Assembly: GCA_017504335.1 (NCBI GenBank)
Contig: JAFVRI010000226.1
Coordinates: forward strand, 1-21,217
Reading direction: 5' to 3'
DNA from: Clostridia bacterium
GTDB taxonomy: Bacteria; Bacillota; Clostridia; Oscillospirales; CAG-272
DNA length: 21,217 bases
Of the stretch, positions 14,442 through 21,217 are shown in pieces. Position numbers and translations under genes: made by a program. Numbering within the stretch: position 1 is the first letter of the stretch; every line of letters begins with the position of its first letter. Below the pieces are notes generated by a model. It was given only the letters and a program-made list of their open reading frames with translations. It did not search any database and was not told where the DNA came from.

Positions 14442-15266
14442 ATGAACGCATATAAATTGGCGGTCAATGCCGAGGCAAAGCAAAATGTGGAAATGTACGA
14501 GGCATTTCGGATCATCGCAAACGTAGGCTTTGACGGCGTGTTTACCTGCTGGAAGGACGGTTCTCCCACAGAAAAGTGGGCAGATGAGATTGCCCGTCTT
14601 GGGTTGATCTATCAATCCATCCACGCTCCTTTCGGTCACGTAGAGACCCTTTGGGATGAGGGAGAAGCGGGCGAAGCTTTTACCGATGAAATGATCCGTT
14701 GCCTTTGGGACTGTCACCGTGTAGACGTTCCCGTGATGGTGATCCATCCCATCAAGGGCATGGATCGGCATACACCGAATGAATTGGGACTTCGCCGCTT
14801 TTCCCGATTGATCGAGGAAGCGGATAAGACCCGCGTGAAGCTTGCTTTTGAAAACGTGGAGGGGATCGAATATCTGGATGCGATCATGGATCGCTTCGGC
14901 GAGCTTCCTTCGGTGGGCTTCTGCTGGGATACGGGACACGAGATGTGCTACAATTTCAGCGAGGACGTGATGGCGAAATACGGCAAGAAGCTGATCGCTA
15001 CTCATTTCAATGACAATCTCGGCATGGAAAATCCGCAGGTGGTCACCTGGCACGATGATCTTCATCTCCTGCCCTTTGACGGGCAAGCCAATTGGCAGGG
15101 AATCATGGATCGGATTCGTCGAGATGGATATAAGGGAATCCTTACCTTTGAACTGACCGACAAAAATAAACCGGGAAAGCATACCCACGATACCTACGCA
15201 TCGTGGAGTGCGGAAGAATTTTACAAACAAGCATATGAAAGAGCCGTGGGTGTGGCGGCTCTCTGA
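14442..15266 (+). CDS. Sugar phosphate isomerase/epimerase-like TIM-barrel protein (AP endonuclease 2 family)
   Basis: 274 residues. The ATG directly follows the stop of the GH127-like gene, with GGAGAG inside that gene's end as ribosome site, so translation is probably coupled. The fold is a xylose-isomerase-like TIM barrel. Likely metal ligands are E137 (LAFENVEG), D163 and H166 (FCWDTGHE), H188 (ATHFNDN) and E237 (LTFELTD). H61 (SIHAPFG) and H102 (VMVIHPIKG) sit at expected active-site strands. Proteins of this superfamily interconvert keto and aldo sugars or epimers, but many have no known substrate. Its position between two glycosidase genes suggests it handles the sugar released, perhaps L-rhamnose, L-arabinose or an oxidised derivative. 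That is inference. Confidence 0.87.
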   Translation: MNAYKLAVNAEAKQNVEMYEAFRIIANVGFDGVFTCWKDGSPTEKWADEIARLGLIYQSIHAPFGHVETLWDEGEAGEAFTDEMIRCLWDCHRVDVPVMVIHPIKGMDRHTPNELGLRRFSRLIEEADKTRVKLAFENVEGIEYLDAIMDRFGELPSVGFCWDTGHEMCYNFSEDVMAKYGKKLIATHFNDNLGMENPQVVTWHDDLHLLPFDGQANWQGIMDRIRRDGYKGILTFELTDKNKPGKHTHDTYASWSAEEFYKQAYERAVGVAAL

Positions 15267-15282
15267 AAAAGGAGAAATCAAC

Positions 15283-17532
15283 ATGAATCAAGGAAAATGG
15301 ATCTGTTCCCCTAACAAACAAAGAGGTCCTTCTGTGACCTTCTTGAAGAAATTTGACTTGAAGGGCGATATAAAGTCTGCGGTTCTTCGTGTCAGCGCCA
15401 TGGGAACCTATCGGATTGAGCTGAACGGCAAGAAGCCCAGCCGTCAGGTATTGGCACCCGGATGGACCAGCTATGACAGCCGTGTGCAGGTGGAAACCGT
15501 CGATGTGACGAACTACCTTCAGGAAAACAACACCCTTTCCGTTACCGTAGGAAGCGGTTGGGCAGTGGGACGGATTGGATTGAAAGGATCGGTCAGTATG
15601 TATGCCGATCACGTCAGTACCATTGCGGAGCTGACACTGACCATGAAGGACGGAAGCACGCAGGTGATCGCAACAAACAAGGACTGGGAGGTATGGACCG
15701 ACTCCGTGACCTTCTCCGATATTTATGACGGTGAGACCATTGACCATACCGTTGTTCCCACATACGTGGCACAGGCAGAGGAGGATCCTACAGTTAAAAC
15801 CAAGCTGGTCGATCAGATCGGCGCGCCCATCATGGAGCAGGAAATTTTGGCGCCTCTTTCTTTGAACACCACCCCCAAGGGAGAGAAGGTTCTGGACTTC
15901 GGACAGAATATGGCGGGAACCGTCAGCCTTCGCATCCGCGGCAAGAAGGGAGAGAGAGTGGTGCTTTCCTGCGGAGAGGTCCTGGATAAGGATGGTAATT
16001 TCTACAATGCCAACTACCGCAGCGCAAAGAGCTTGATCACGTTCATTCTCAGCGGAGAAGAGGATTATTTCAAGCCCGAGTTTTCTTTCCAGGGCTTCCG
16101 TTACATCCGCATTGACGAGTATCCCGCGCAGGAGATCGACAAGAACGCCTTCCGTGCCATCGTCATTCATTCCGAGATGACGAGAACGGGACGCTTTGCT
16201 TGCGGAGACGCGAAGATCAATCAACTGTATCACAACGTCGTTTGGGGACACAAGGGCAACTATCTGGATATTCCTACCGACTGTCCTCAGCGTGACGAGC
16301 GTTTGGGTTGGACGGGTGATACGCAGGCATTCTGCCGCACCGCCGCTATCAACTATGATGTCCGCCGGTTCTTCAAGAAGTGGTTGGGCGACCTTCGCTT
16401 GGAGCAGACGCCCGAAGGAGCTGTTCACGGCGTATGCCCCGAAAAGTTTGCCAACGGCTATTCGACCCGTGTCAGTGCGGGATGGGGCGACGTGGCTACC
16501 ATCGTTCCGTGGACGCTGTATCAGGCATACGGTGATGAATCCTTCCTTCGTGAAAACCTTGAAATGATGAAGAAGTGGGTCGCTTACATCCGCAGTGTGG
16601 GTGACGAGGAATATTTGTGGCTCGGCGGTTACCATTACGGTGACTGGCTGGCAATGGATGCGGGCGAGGATTCCTACGTGGGTGCTACTTCCAACGATCT
16701 GGTCGCTTCCGCATTCTATGCGTATTCCTTGCAGCTGACCATTCGCGCGGGCGAAGCGCTGGGCGAGGATATGACCGAGTACAAAGAGTGGCATGAGAAC
16801 GTAAAGAAGGCGTTCCGCGCCTACTTCATGGAGAACGGTATGCCTAAGGAGGATTTCCCTTATACCGAGATCATTCCTTCCAACCGATCGGCAGTGGTAG
16901 ATAGCGTCAGAAAGGGAATGACCCAGACTGCCATCGTCTTGATCCTTCACTTCAACCTTTGCACCGACGAGGAGCGCCCCGCTCTGGTGGATAAGCTTTG
17001 TGAGCTGATCGACGCGTGGGGCGGCAAGATGACCACGGGCTTCTTGGGAACTCCCTATATCCTTCACGTTCTGACCGAAAACGGTAGAAATGACGTAGCC
17101 TATAAACTCTTCTTTGCCGAGGAGAATCCCTCTTGGCTCTATTCCGTCAACCACGGCGCGACCACCATGTGGGAGCATTGGAACGGAATCAAGGAGGACG
17201 GAAGCTTCTGGAGCACCGACATGAACTCCTACAATCACTATGCCTACGGTGCCGTTGCCGATTGGATGTACGGCAAGATCTGCGGCGTAGAGATCGTAGA
17301 GCCCGGTTACAAGAAGATCCGCCTGGAGCCCCATCCCGTTGAGCGTTTGGGATTTGCCAAGTGCGCCATTGATACCGTCAGCGGAAGAGTGGAGAGCCAC
17401 TGGTATTATACCGTTGACCGCATCTGCTTTGAGTTTACCGTTCCCGAGAGATCCGAGGCGGAAATCATTCTGCCCGACGGATTCCGTGAAACGGTCACGG
17501 CAGGCAACTATTGCTATTCCATCGCAAGATAA
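15283..17532 (+). CDS. Alpha-L-rhamnosidase-like glycoside hydrolase, family 78, cytoplasmic
   Basis: 749 residues. The start at 15283 follows AAAAAGGAG by 8 nt; the open frame runs further upstream but overlaps the previous gene. N-terminal beta-sandwich domains (about 1-300; RIELNGKKPSRQVLAPGWTS 44-63, LDFGQNMAGTVSLRIRGKKG 204-223) are followed by an (alpha/alpha)6 catalytic barrel (about 305-675) and a C-terminal beta domain (about 676-749). DCPQRDERLGWTGD (333-346) is the GH78 hallmark, with E339 the probable general acid, and E631 (GATTMWEHW) the probable base. It removes terminal alpha-L-rhamnose by inversion. There is no signal peptide, so the substrate is likely imported oligosaccharide or glycoside. 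Last gene of the operon, before a strong hairpin. Confidence 0.93.
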   Translation: MNQGKWICSPNKQRGPSVTFLKKFDLKGDIKSAVLRVSAMGTYRIELNGKKPSRQVLAPGWTSYDSRVQVETVDVTNYLQENNTLSVTVGSGWAVGRIGLKGSVSMYADHVSTIAELTLTMKDGSTQVIATNKDWEVWTDSVTFSDIYDGETIDHTVVPTYVAQAEEDPTVKTKLVDQIGAPIMEQEILAPLSLNTTPKGEKVLDFGQNMAGTVSLRIRGKKGERVVLSCGEVLDKDGNFYNANYRSAKSLITFILSGEEDYFKPEFSFQGFRYIRIDEYPAQEIDKNAFRAIVIHSEMTRTGRFACGDAKINQLYHNVVWGHKGNYLDIPTDCPQRDERLGWTGDTQAFCRTAAINYDVRRFFKKWLGDLRLEQTPEGAVHGVCPEKFANGYSTRVSAGWGDVATIVPWTLYQAYGDESFLRENLEMMKKWVAYIRSVGDEEYLWLGGYHYGDWLAMDAGEDSYVGATSNDLVASAFYAYSLQLTIRAGEALGEDMTEYKEWHENVKKAFRAYFMENGMPKEDFPYTEIIPSNRSAVVDSVRKGMTQTAIVLILHFNLCTDEERPALVDKLCELIDAWGGKMTTGFLGTPYILHVLTENGRNDVAYKLFFAEENPSWLYSVNHGATTMWEHWNGIKEDGSFWSTDMNSYNHYAYGAVADWMYGKICGVEIVEPGYKKIRLEPHPVERLGFAKCAIDTVSGRVESHWYYTVDRICFEFTVPERSEAEIILPDGFRETVTAGNYCYSIAR

Positions 17533-17539
17533 ATATAAA

Positions 17540-17577
17540 AAGAGGAAAGCCATCTCAAAGGAGATGGCTTTCCTCTT
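17540..17577. terminator. Bidirectional terminator between GH78 and DeoR-type genes
   Basis: Perfect 17-bp stem: AAGAGGAAAGCCATCTC (17540-17556), loop AAAG, GAGATGGCTTTCCTCTT (17561-17577). Both flanks are A/T-rich; on the minus strand the stem runs into CTCTTTTTATATTT, a clear U-tract. Confidence 0.93.
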
Positions 17578-17579
17578 TC

Positions 17580-18317
17580 TTATAATATAATTTTGCATTT
17601 TGTTTTCAATTCGGGAAAGGGCTTGTCAAACACACAGACGTCGATCTTGTCCAGTGTGGTCAGCCCGTAAAGTGATTCCGAATCGAATTTTTCGCTGTCG
17701 CAAAGGAACACCGAGAATTTGGCATTTTCCAACATAAGGGATCGGATGTAATTTTCCTCCGAAACCGGGTCGGAGATCACTCCGTTCCGACTCAGACTTT
17801 TGGAAGCGAAAAAGAGAATATCGGGGTGAAGCTCGGCAATGGTGCGGTATGCCTGTGCTCCCGACAGTACCGCCGATTGATCTACCGAAAATCCGCCGAT
17901 GCAATGGGTAGCGATGCCGTAATTGACAGCGTTCATTGCCGTGAGCATATTGTTGGTGAAGACGATCATATCCTTGTGCTTGGCAATATAGGGAACCAGA
18001 AAGCCCGCCGTGGTGGAGCCGTCCAGCATCACCGATTGGCCGTCATGGAGAAGAGCGGCGGCTTTTTTGGCGATCTGCCGCTTTTCGCTGATGTTCTTGG
18101 ACATACGGCTGTTTAAGGGAATGGCTTGATTGATGGCATTAAAGATCGACGCACCGCCGTGGGTTCGCTTGATCAGCGAAAGATTCTGTAGCTTTGTCAG
18201 ATCTCGTCGAATGCTGGACGGGGAGGTATAGGTCAGCTCCGCGATCCGTTCCACCGTCAAAAAAGTGTGCTCATTTAAGTGTTCCAGGATTTCTTCTTGC
18301 CGTTTTGTGATGCTCAT
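17580..18317 (-). CDS. DeoR-family transcriptional regulator
   Basis: 245 residues from ATG 18317, chosen because GAGG lies 7 nt upstream; the frame extends further upstream into the promoter but has no ribosome site there. N-terminal winged helix-turn-helix 5-57 (KRQEEILEHLNEHTFLTVER, then SPSSIRRDLTKLQNL and IKRTHGGA, the DeoR signature). The C-terminal sugar-phosphate sensor domain (about 74-230) has DGSTTAGFLVPYI (99-111) and TNNMLTAMNAV (121-131). Family members usually repress sugar catabolic genes until a phosphorylated sugar binds. It is divergent from a transaldolase gene with overlapping promoters and convergent with the GH78 operon, so both are plausible targets. The effector is unknown. 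Confidence 0.93.
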   Translation of the reverse strand: MSITKRQEEILEHLNEHTFLTVERIAELTYTSPSSIRRDLTKLQNLSLIKRTHGGASIFNAINQAIPLNSRMSKNISEKRQIAKKAAALLHDGQSVMLDGSTTAGFLVPYIAKHKDMIVFTNNMLTAMNAVNYGIATHCIGGFSVDQSAVLSGAQAYRTIAELHPDILFFASKSLSRNGVISDPVSEENYIRSLMLENAKFSVFLCDSEKFDSESLYGLTTLDKIDVCVFDKPFPELKTKCKIIL

Positions 18318-18375
18318 TTTATTCCTCTTTTTGCTTGAAATTGAAAAGAATTTGCGTATTTGTCTAAATAATCGC

Positions 18376-18396
18376 CGCATATTGTATTCAAATGCG
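18376..18396. promoter_or_regulatory. Possible operator overlapping the transaldolase -35
   Basis: CGCAT (18376-18380) and ATGCG (18392-18396) form 5-bp inverted arms around 11 bp that contain the -35 element TTGTAT. Short arms make this weak evidence; position over the promoter is the main reason to note it. Confidence 0.25.
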
Positions 18397-18410
18397 CTTG
18401 ATGATATAAT
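18382..18410 (+). promoter_or_regulatory. Promoter of the transaldolase gene
   Basis: TTGTAT (18382-18387), 17-bp spacer, extended -10 TGATATAAT ending at 18410. Its -10 overlaps by 2 bp the -10 of the opposing regulator promoter. Confidence 0.7.
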
Positions 18411-18436
18411 TATAGCAGAAAATTTCAAAATGTCAA
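18409..18436 (-). promoter_or_regulatory. Promoter of the DeoR-type regulator gene
   Basis: On the minus strand TTGACA (18436-18431) and TATAAT (18414-18409) are spaced by 16 bp. The start would fall near 18402, leaving a leader of about 85 nt. Confidence 0.78.
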
Positions 18437-18460
18437 GACGAAAAAAAGGAGGTAATAAAA

Positions 18461-19111
18461 GTGAAATTTTTTATTGATACGGCAAACGTAGAGGACATCA
18501 AAAAAGCGGTTGAAATGGGCATTGTGGACGGTGTGACCACCAATCCCTCCTTGATCGCAAAAGAAGGCAGAGACTTTATCGAGACCGTGAAGGAGATCGG
18601 AACCATCGTGGACGGACCCATCAGTGCCGAAGTGATTTCCTTGGAGGCGGACAAGATGGTCGAGGAAGCCAAGGAGCTTTATGAGAAGATCGGAAATCCC
18701 AATCTGGTCATCAAAATTCCCATGTGCGTAGAAGGACTCAAGGCAGTCAGCCGCCTGACCGCTATGGGACTTAAAACCAACGTGACCCTGATCTTTTCTG
18801 CAGGACAGGCACTTCTGGCGGCAGCGGCAGGCGCAACTTATGTGAGCCCCTTTGTTGGCCGTTTGGACGATATCGGATTCTGCGGCATTGACCTGATCAC
18901 CGAAATTGCGGGGATCTTCAAGACTCAGGGGATCAAGACCGAGATCATTGCGGCATCCACGAGAAATCCTCTGCACGTGATTCAGGCAGCGGCGGCAGGT
19001 TGCGACATTGCAACCGTCCCCTACAAGGTTTTTGTGGATATGACCAAGCACCCACTGACCGATAAGGGCATTGAGCGATTCCTTGCCGATTGGGCAAGCA
19101 TCAATCCGTAA
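18461..19111 (+). CDS. tal: Small transaldolase (TalC / fructose-6-phosphate aldolase family)
   Basis: 216 residues, typical for the single-domain family. The start codon is GTG: AGGAGG at 18447-18452 lies 8 nt before it and no ATG fits. The Schiff-base lysine is K85 (NLVIKIPM); VDGVTTNPSLIAKEG (22-36) and TNVTLIFSAGQALLAAAAGA (106-125) are family hallmarks. F131 in SPFVGRLDD and E57 in ISAEV correspond to residues that are Phe and Glu in transaldolases but Tyr and Gln in E. coli fructose-6-phosphate aldolase. Transaldolase activity, moving dihydroxyacetone between sugar phosphates in the pentose phosphate pathway, is therefore more likely. Single-gene transcript with its own terminator, divergent from a DeoR-type regulator. 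Confidence 0.94.
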   Translation: MKFFIDTANVEDIKKAVEMGIVDGVTTNPSLIAKEGRDFIETVKEIGTIVDGPISAEVISLEADKMVEEAKELYEKIGNPNLVIKIPMCVEGLKAVSRLTAMGLKTNVTLIFSAGQALLAAAAGATYVSPFVGRLDDIGFCGIDLITEIAGIFKTQGIKTEIIAASTRNPLHVIQAAAAGCDIATVPYKVFVDMTKHPLTDKGIERFLADWASINP

Positions 19112-19126
19112 ATGATGGCAAATAAG

Positions 19127-19160
19127 AAAAGACAGAGAAGAAAGCTTCTCTGTCTTTTTT
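19127..19160. terminator. Terminator of the transaldolase gene (bidirectional)
   Basis: Perfect 14-bp stem: AAAAGACAGAGAAG (19127-19140), loop AAAG, CTTCTCTGTCTTTT (19145-19158), followed by TT. The minus strand also carries a T-rich tail, so it can end the topoisomerase-microprotein transcript. Confidence 0.92.
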
Positions 19161-19168
19161 GTTATGAA

Positions 19169-19282
19169 TCAAAGCAGACCCACAACGGCGTAGATAATGG
19201 TGGTGGCTACGCTGAGCGCCATGAGCGCTGCCAGCGCAATGCATACGATTTTGACGAGCAAGCGTCTTTTTTTCTGTTCCAT
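19169..19282 (-). CDS. 37-residue single-helix membrane microprotein
   Basis: The frame runs from ATG 19282-19280 to TGA 19171-19169. The product begins MEQKKRRLLVKIVCIALAAL and ends VATTIIYAVVGLL: a basic N-terminus (KKRR, K11) and one hydrophobic helix from about residue 8 to 37, predicted to leave the charged end in the cytoplasm. GGAAGGA lies about 6 nt upstream, inside the 15-bp gap after the topoisomerase stop, so it is the second gene of that transcript. The rest of the 19112-19297 interval contains only the terminator. I do not recognise the protein. Coding status rests on the ribosome site, the positive-inside pattern and the operon position. Confidence 0.65.
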   Translation of the reverse strand: MEQKKRRLLVKIVCIALAALMALSVATTIIYAVVGLL

Positions 19283-19297
19283 GATGCTTCCTTCCGT

Positions 19298-21217
19298 TTA
19301 TTTGATATCGAGTGTTAACTGTTGGGTCGACTGATCCTCGTCGGCAAGCAGCTGTCCCGATGCGGGGATCTTCAGCTTGCGGTATCCCTTGGAGAGATCG
19401 TATTGATCTGCAAAGCGATCTTTTGCGGCAACCAGCTTCTGCCCCTTCTTGAGGGTCATCAGGGTTACACCGCCCGAGGTTCTGGTGGCTTTTTGAGGAA
19501 TCAGCGAGGTCTTTATGACGATGGCCCGATCCGCATTGCTGATGAGCATGATCTCAAAGGGATGCTTTTCGTTTTCGTAGAAGATTCCGCAGATGGGAGA
19601 AGCGGAGGAATAAGCGCCGACCAGCTTGCGGCGGTTGCCCTTGGTCTCATATTGAGAAACGGGAACACGGACGCCCTTTCCGTTCTCAAATACAAAGACG
19701 AAGTTTTCTCCCGCAGGGTAACCCTTTTGTACCCGCATGAATACGGGCTTTTCGCCTTCGTCCATGCCAAGCTTGGCAGCCAAAAATTCACCCATAGAGG
19801 ATGCCTTGACACACTCAAAGTCCGAGGTCTTTGCGCGATAGAGCTGACAGCGATCGGTGATGAAGATCAAATCGGACAGATTATCGGTGTCCTCACTAAA
19901 GAGAATTTCATCGTTTTCCTTCAGTCTCTGCTCATCGTTACCGCGGAGAGACTGGAGGGTGATCTTCTTGAAATATCCCTCACGGGTCATATAGATGCGG
20001 ACATTGTAGTTTTCGGGTGTATTGTCCTCCACATAGGTGGGGGCATCGTCCGCGTGCAGAAGCTGAGAGCGGCGAGGTTGTCCGTACTTCTTTTTGACCT
20101 CGGCAAGCTGAGTGGCGATCAGCGCCTTCAGCTTCAGCTCGTCTCCAAGGATCTCCTCAATTCTGGCGATCTCTGCCTGCAGGCTCTCAATCTCTTGAAT
20201 GCGGTTCAGAATGTATTGCTTATTCAAGGCGCGCAGTTTGATCTCCGCTACGAATTCCGCCTGAATCTCATCAATGCCAAAGCCCTTCATCAGGTTGGGA
20301 ATTACCTGATCATCCTGCTCGGTATGTCGAATGATCTTGATTGCCTTATCAATGTCCAAAAGGATTTTTCCAAGTCCCTGCAAAAGATGGAGCTTGTCCT
20401 TTTTCTTTGCAAGATCAAAGTTCAACTCACGGGAGAGACAGGTCATACGGAATTTGATCCATTCGGAAAGGATCTCCATGACACCCATTTGTCTGGGAGT
20501 GGAGTTGACCAGAATGTTGAAGTTACATTTAAAGCTATCCTCCAGTGCGGTCATGCGGAAGAGCTTGTTCATTAGCTTGTCGGGATCGGTGCCTCTGCGA
20601 AGGTCAAGGGTCAGCTTGAGTCCGCGCAGGTCGATCTCGTCACGGAAGTCGGTGACCTCTTTGATCTTTCCGTCCTTGACCAGATCCGCCACCTTTTTCA
20701 AAATGACCTCAATGGTGGTGGAGTAAGGGATCTGCGTGATCTCAATGCAATTTTCTTCTTTGTCGTAATGGTAACGAGAGCGTATCGGAACAGAGCCCGA
20801 GCCGGTCTCATAAATCTTTCTCATTTCCTCACGGTTGTAGAGGATATAGCCTCCGCCGGGGAAATCGGGCGCCTTCAGAATATCCAGAAGGCGATCCATG
20901 CTCAGCCTCGGATTCTTCAGAAGTGCGATGGTGGCATCGCATACCTCACCCAGGTTAAAGGAGCAGATGGAGGAAGCCATACCGACAGCGATACCCGTAT
21001 TGGGCGTGACCAAGACGTTGGGGAACGTGGTGGGCAGAAGGGTAGGCTCCTTCAGCGTGCCGTCGTAGTTGTCCACCATGTCCACCGCATCCTTGTCGAT
21101 GCCGTTGAACAGCTCCTGACAGAACACGTCCAGCTTTGCCTCGGTATAACGGGAAGCAGAGAATTTCATGTTGGAGGAATACTGTTTACCGAAGCTTCCC
21201 TTGGAATCCACAAAGGG
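19298..21217 (-). CDS. Type IIA DNA topoisomerase subunit A (GyrA/ParC-like), C-terminal part, runs off right edge
   Basis: 639 residues are visible, from just before the active site to the stop; the first roughly 100-120 are beyond the edge. The catalytic tyrosine is in SRYTEAKL (codon 21148-21146). LPTTFPNVLVTPNTGIAVGMAS follows as in all A subunits. Next come FPGGGYIL, the tower region, a coiled-coil/C-gate segment (MKGFGIDEIQAEFVAEIKLR), then a short beta-propeller-like C-terminal part from about visible residue 405. The canonical GyrA-box QxxGGxG is not seen, which favours a ParC-like or reduced-gyrase type. The sequence before the tyrosine, KGSFGKQYSSNMKFSASRYTE, departs from the usual QGNFGS...AAMRYTE. 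A GyrB/ParE partner should lie upstream, to the right of the window. Confidence 0.9.
   Translation of the reverse strand, partial: PFVDSKGSFGKQYSSNMKFSASRYTEAKLDVFCQELFNGIDKDAVDMVDNYDGTLKEPTLLPTTFPNVLVTPNTGIAVGMASSICSFNLGEVCDATIALLKNPRLSMDRLLDILKAPDFPGGGYILYNREEMRKIYETGSGSVPIRSRYHYDKEENCIEITQIPYSTTIEVILKKVADLVKDGKIKEVTDFRDEIDLRGLKLTLDLRRGTDPDKLMNKLFRMTALEDSFKCNFNILVNSTPRQMGVMEILSEWIKFRMTCLSRELNFDLAKKKDKLHLLQGLGKILLDIDKAIKIIRHTEQDDQVIPNLMKGFGIDEIQAEFVAEIKLRALNKQYILNRIQEIESLQAEIARIEEILGDELKLKALIATQLAEVKKKYGQPRRSQLLHADDAPTYVEDNTPENYNVRIYMTREGYFKKITLQSLRGNDEQRLKENDEILFSEDTDNLSDLIFITDRCQLYRAKTSDFECVKASSMGEFLAAKLGMDEGEKPVFMRVQKGYPAGENFVFVFENGKGVRVPVSQYETKGNRRKLVGAYSSASPICGIFYENEKHPFEIMLISNADRAIVIKTSLIPQKATRTSGGVTLMTLKKGQKLVAAKDRFADQYDLSKGYRKLKIPASGQLLADEDQSTQQLTLDIK

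Noticed and set aside
12459..15284. A very long minus-strand open frame (over 900 codons) opposite the GH127-like and isomerase genes
   Set aside because: The plus strand has two well-recognised proteins with good ribosome sites. The antisense product is Cys/His/Arg/Ile-rich with no domain, and arises because plus-strand codons TTA, CTA and TCA are rare.
15142..17598. Long minus-strand open frame opposite the GH78-like gene
   Set aside because: Same codon-bias artefact; no ribosome site or recognisable domain, and it runs across a terminator.
19112..19318. Plus-strand open frame after the transaldolase gene
   Set aside because: It runs through the terminator hairpin, has no ribosome site, and lies antisense to the membrane microprotein.

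Overview
The window looks like chromosomal DNA from an anaerobic member of the Bacillota, class Clostridia, probably a gut or rumen carbohydrate fermenter. This is inferred from the strong AGGAGG-type ribosome sites, TTGACA/TATAAT promoters, a sodium-pumping biotin decarboxylase cluster, several cytoplasmic glycoside hydrolases, a DeoR-type regulator and a Clostridia-like type IIA topoisomerase subunit. Species cannot be named. I see no phage, insertion sequence, CRISPR array, tRNA or rRNA.

Layout. (1) 1-305, minus: the N-terminal part of a small membrane protein of the YrzE/TIGR04086 kind, running off the left edge. (2) 407-5670, plus: one promoter, five genes and a terminator encoding a biotin-dependent sodium-pump system: a divergent acyl-CoA carboxyltransferase (12S/MmdA-like), OadG-like small subunit, biotin carrier with an Ala-Pro linker, membrane beta subunit OadB and a pyruvate/oxaloacetate carboxyltransferase (OadA/5S-like). 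(3) 5669-9784: an AraC-family regulator divergent from L-fucose isomerase and a GH29 alpha-L-fucosidase. (4) 9789-12315: an AEC-family permease divergent from a GH39-like glycosidase, followed by a 95-bp hairpin repeat. (5) 12353-17577: an operon of a GH127-like enzyme, a TIM-barrel sugar isomerase/epimerase-like protein and a GH78 alpha-L-rhamnosidase-like enzyme. (6) 17580-19160: a DeoR-type regulator divergent from a small transaldolase. (7) 19169-21217, minus: the C-terminal 639 residues of a GyrA/ParC-type subunit, and a 37-residue membrane microprotein directly behind it.

How it fits together. The four glycosidases have the signatures of enzymes acting on L-fucose, L-arabinose/xylose-type and L-rhamnose residues, as found in plant cell-wall side chains or host glycans. 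None has a visible signal peptide, so short imported oligosaccharides are probably trimmed in the cytoplasm; no sugar importer lies in the window. Fucose isomerase and transaldolase feed released sugars into central metabolism. The decarboxylase cluster could turn decarboxylation of oxaloacetate and/or an acyl-CoA into a sodium gradient, or shuttle carboxyl groups between the two.

Most interesting points: the two-carboxyltransferase/one-carrier cluster with an unusual acyl-CoA carboxyltransferase; the GH127 variant lacking the usual CCxxN pattern; the hairpin repeat whose two arm differences both remain G-U pairs on the plus-strand RNA; the small membrane protein coupled to the topoisomerase gene; and overlapping divergent promoters at two regulator genes. 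None of these amounts to a proven new system. The function of the hybrid decarboxylase is the best candidate for something not well described.
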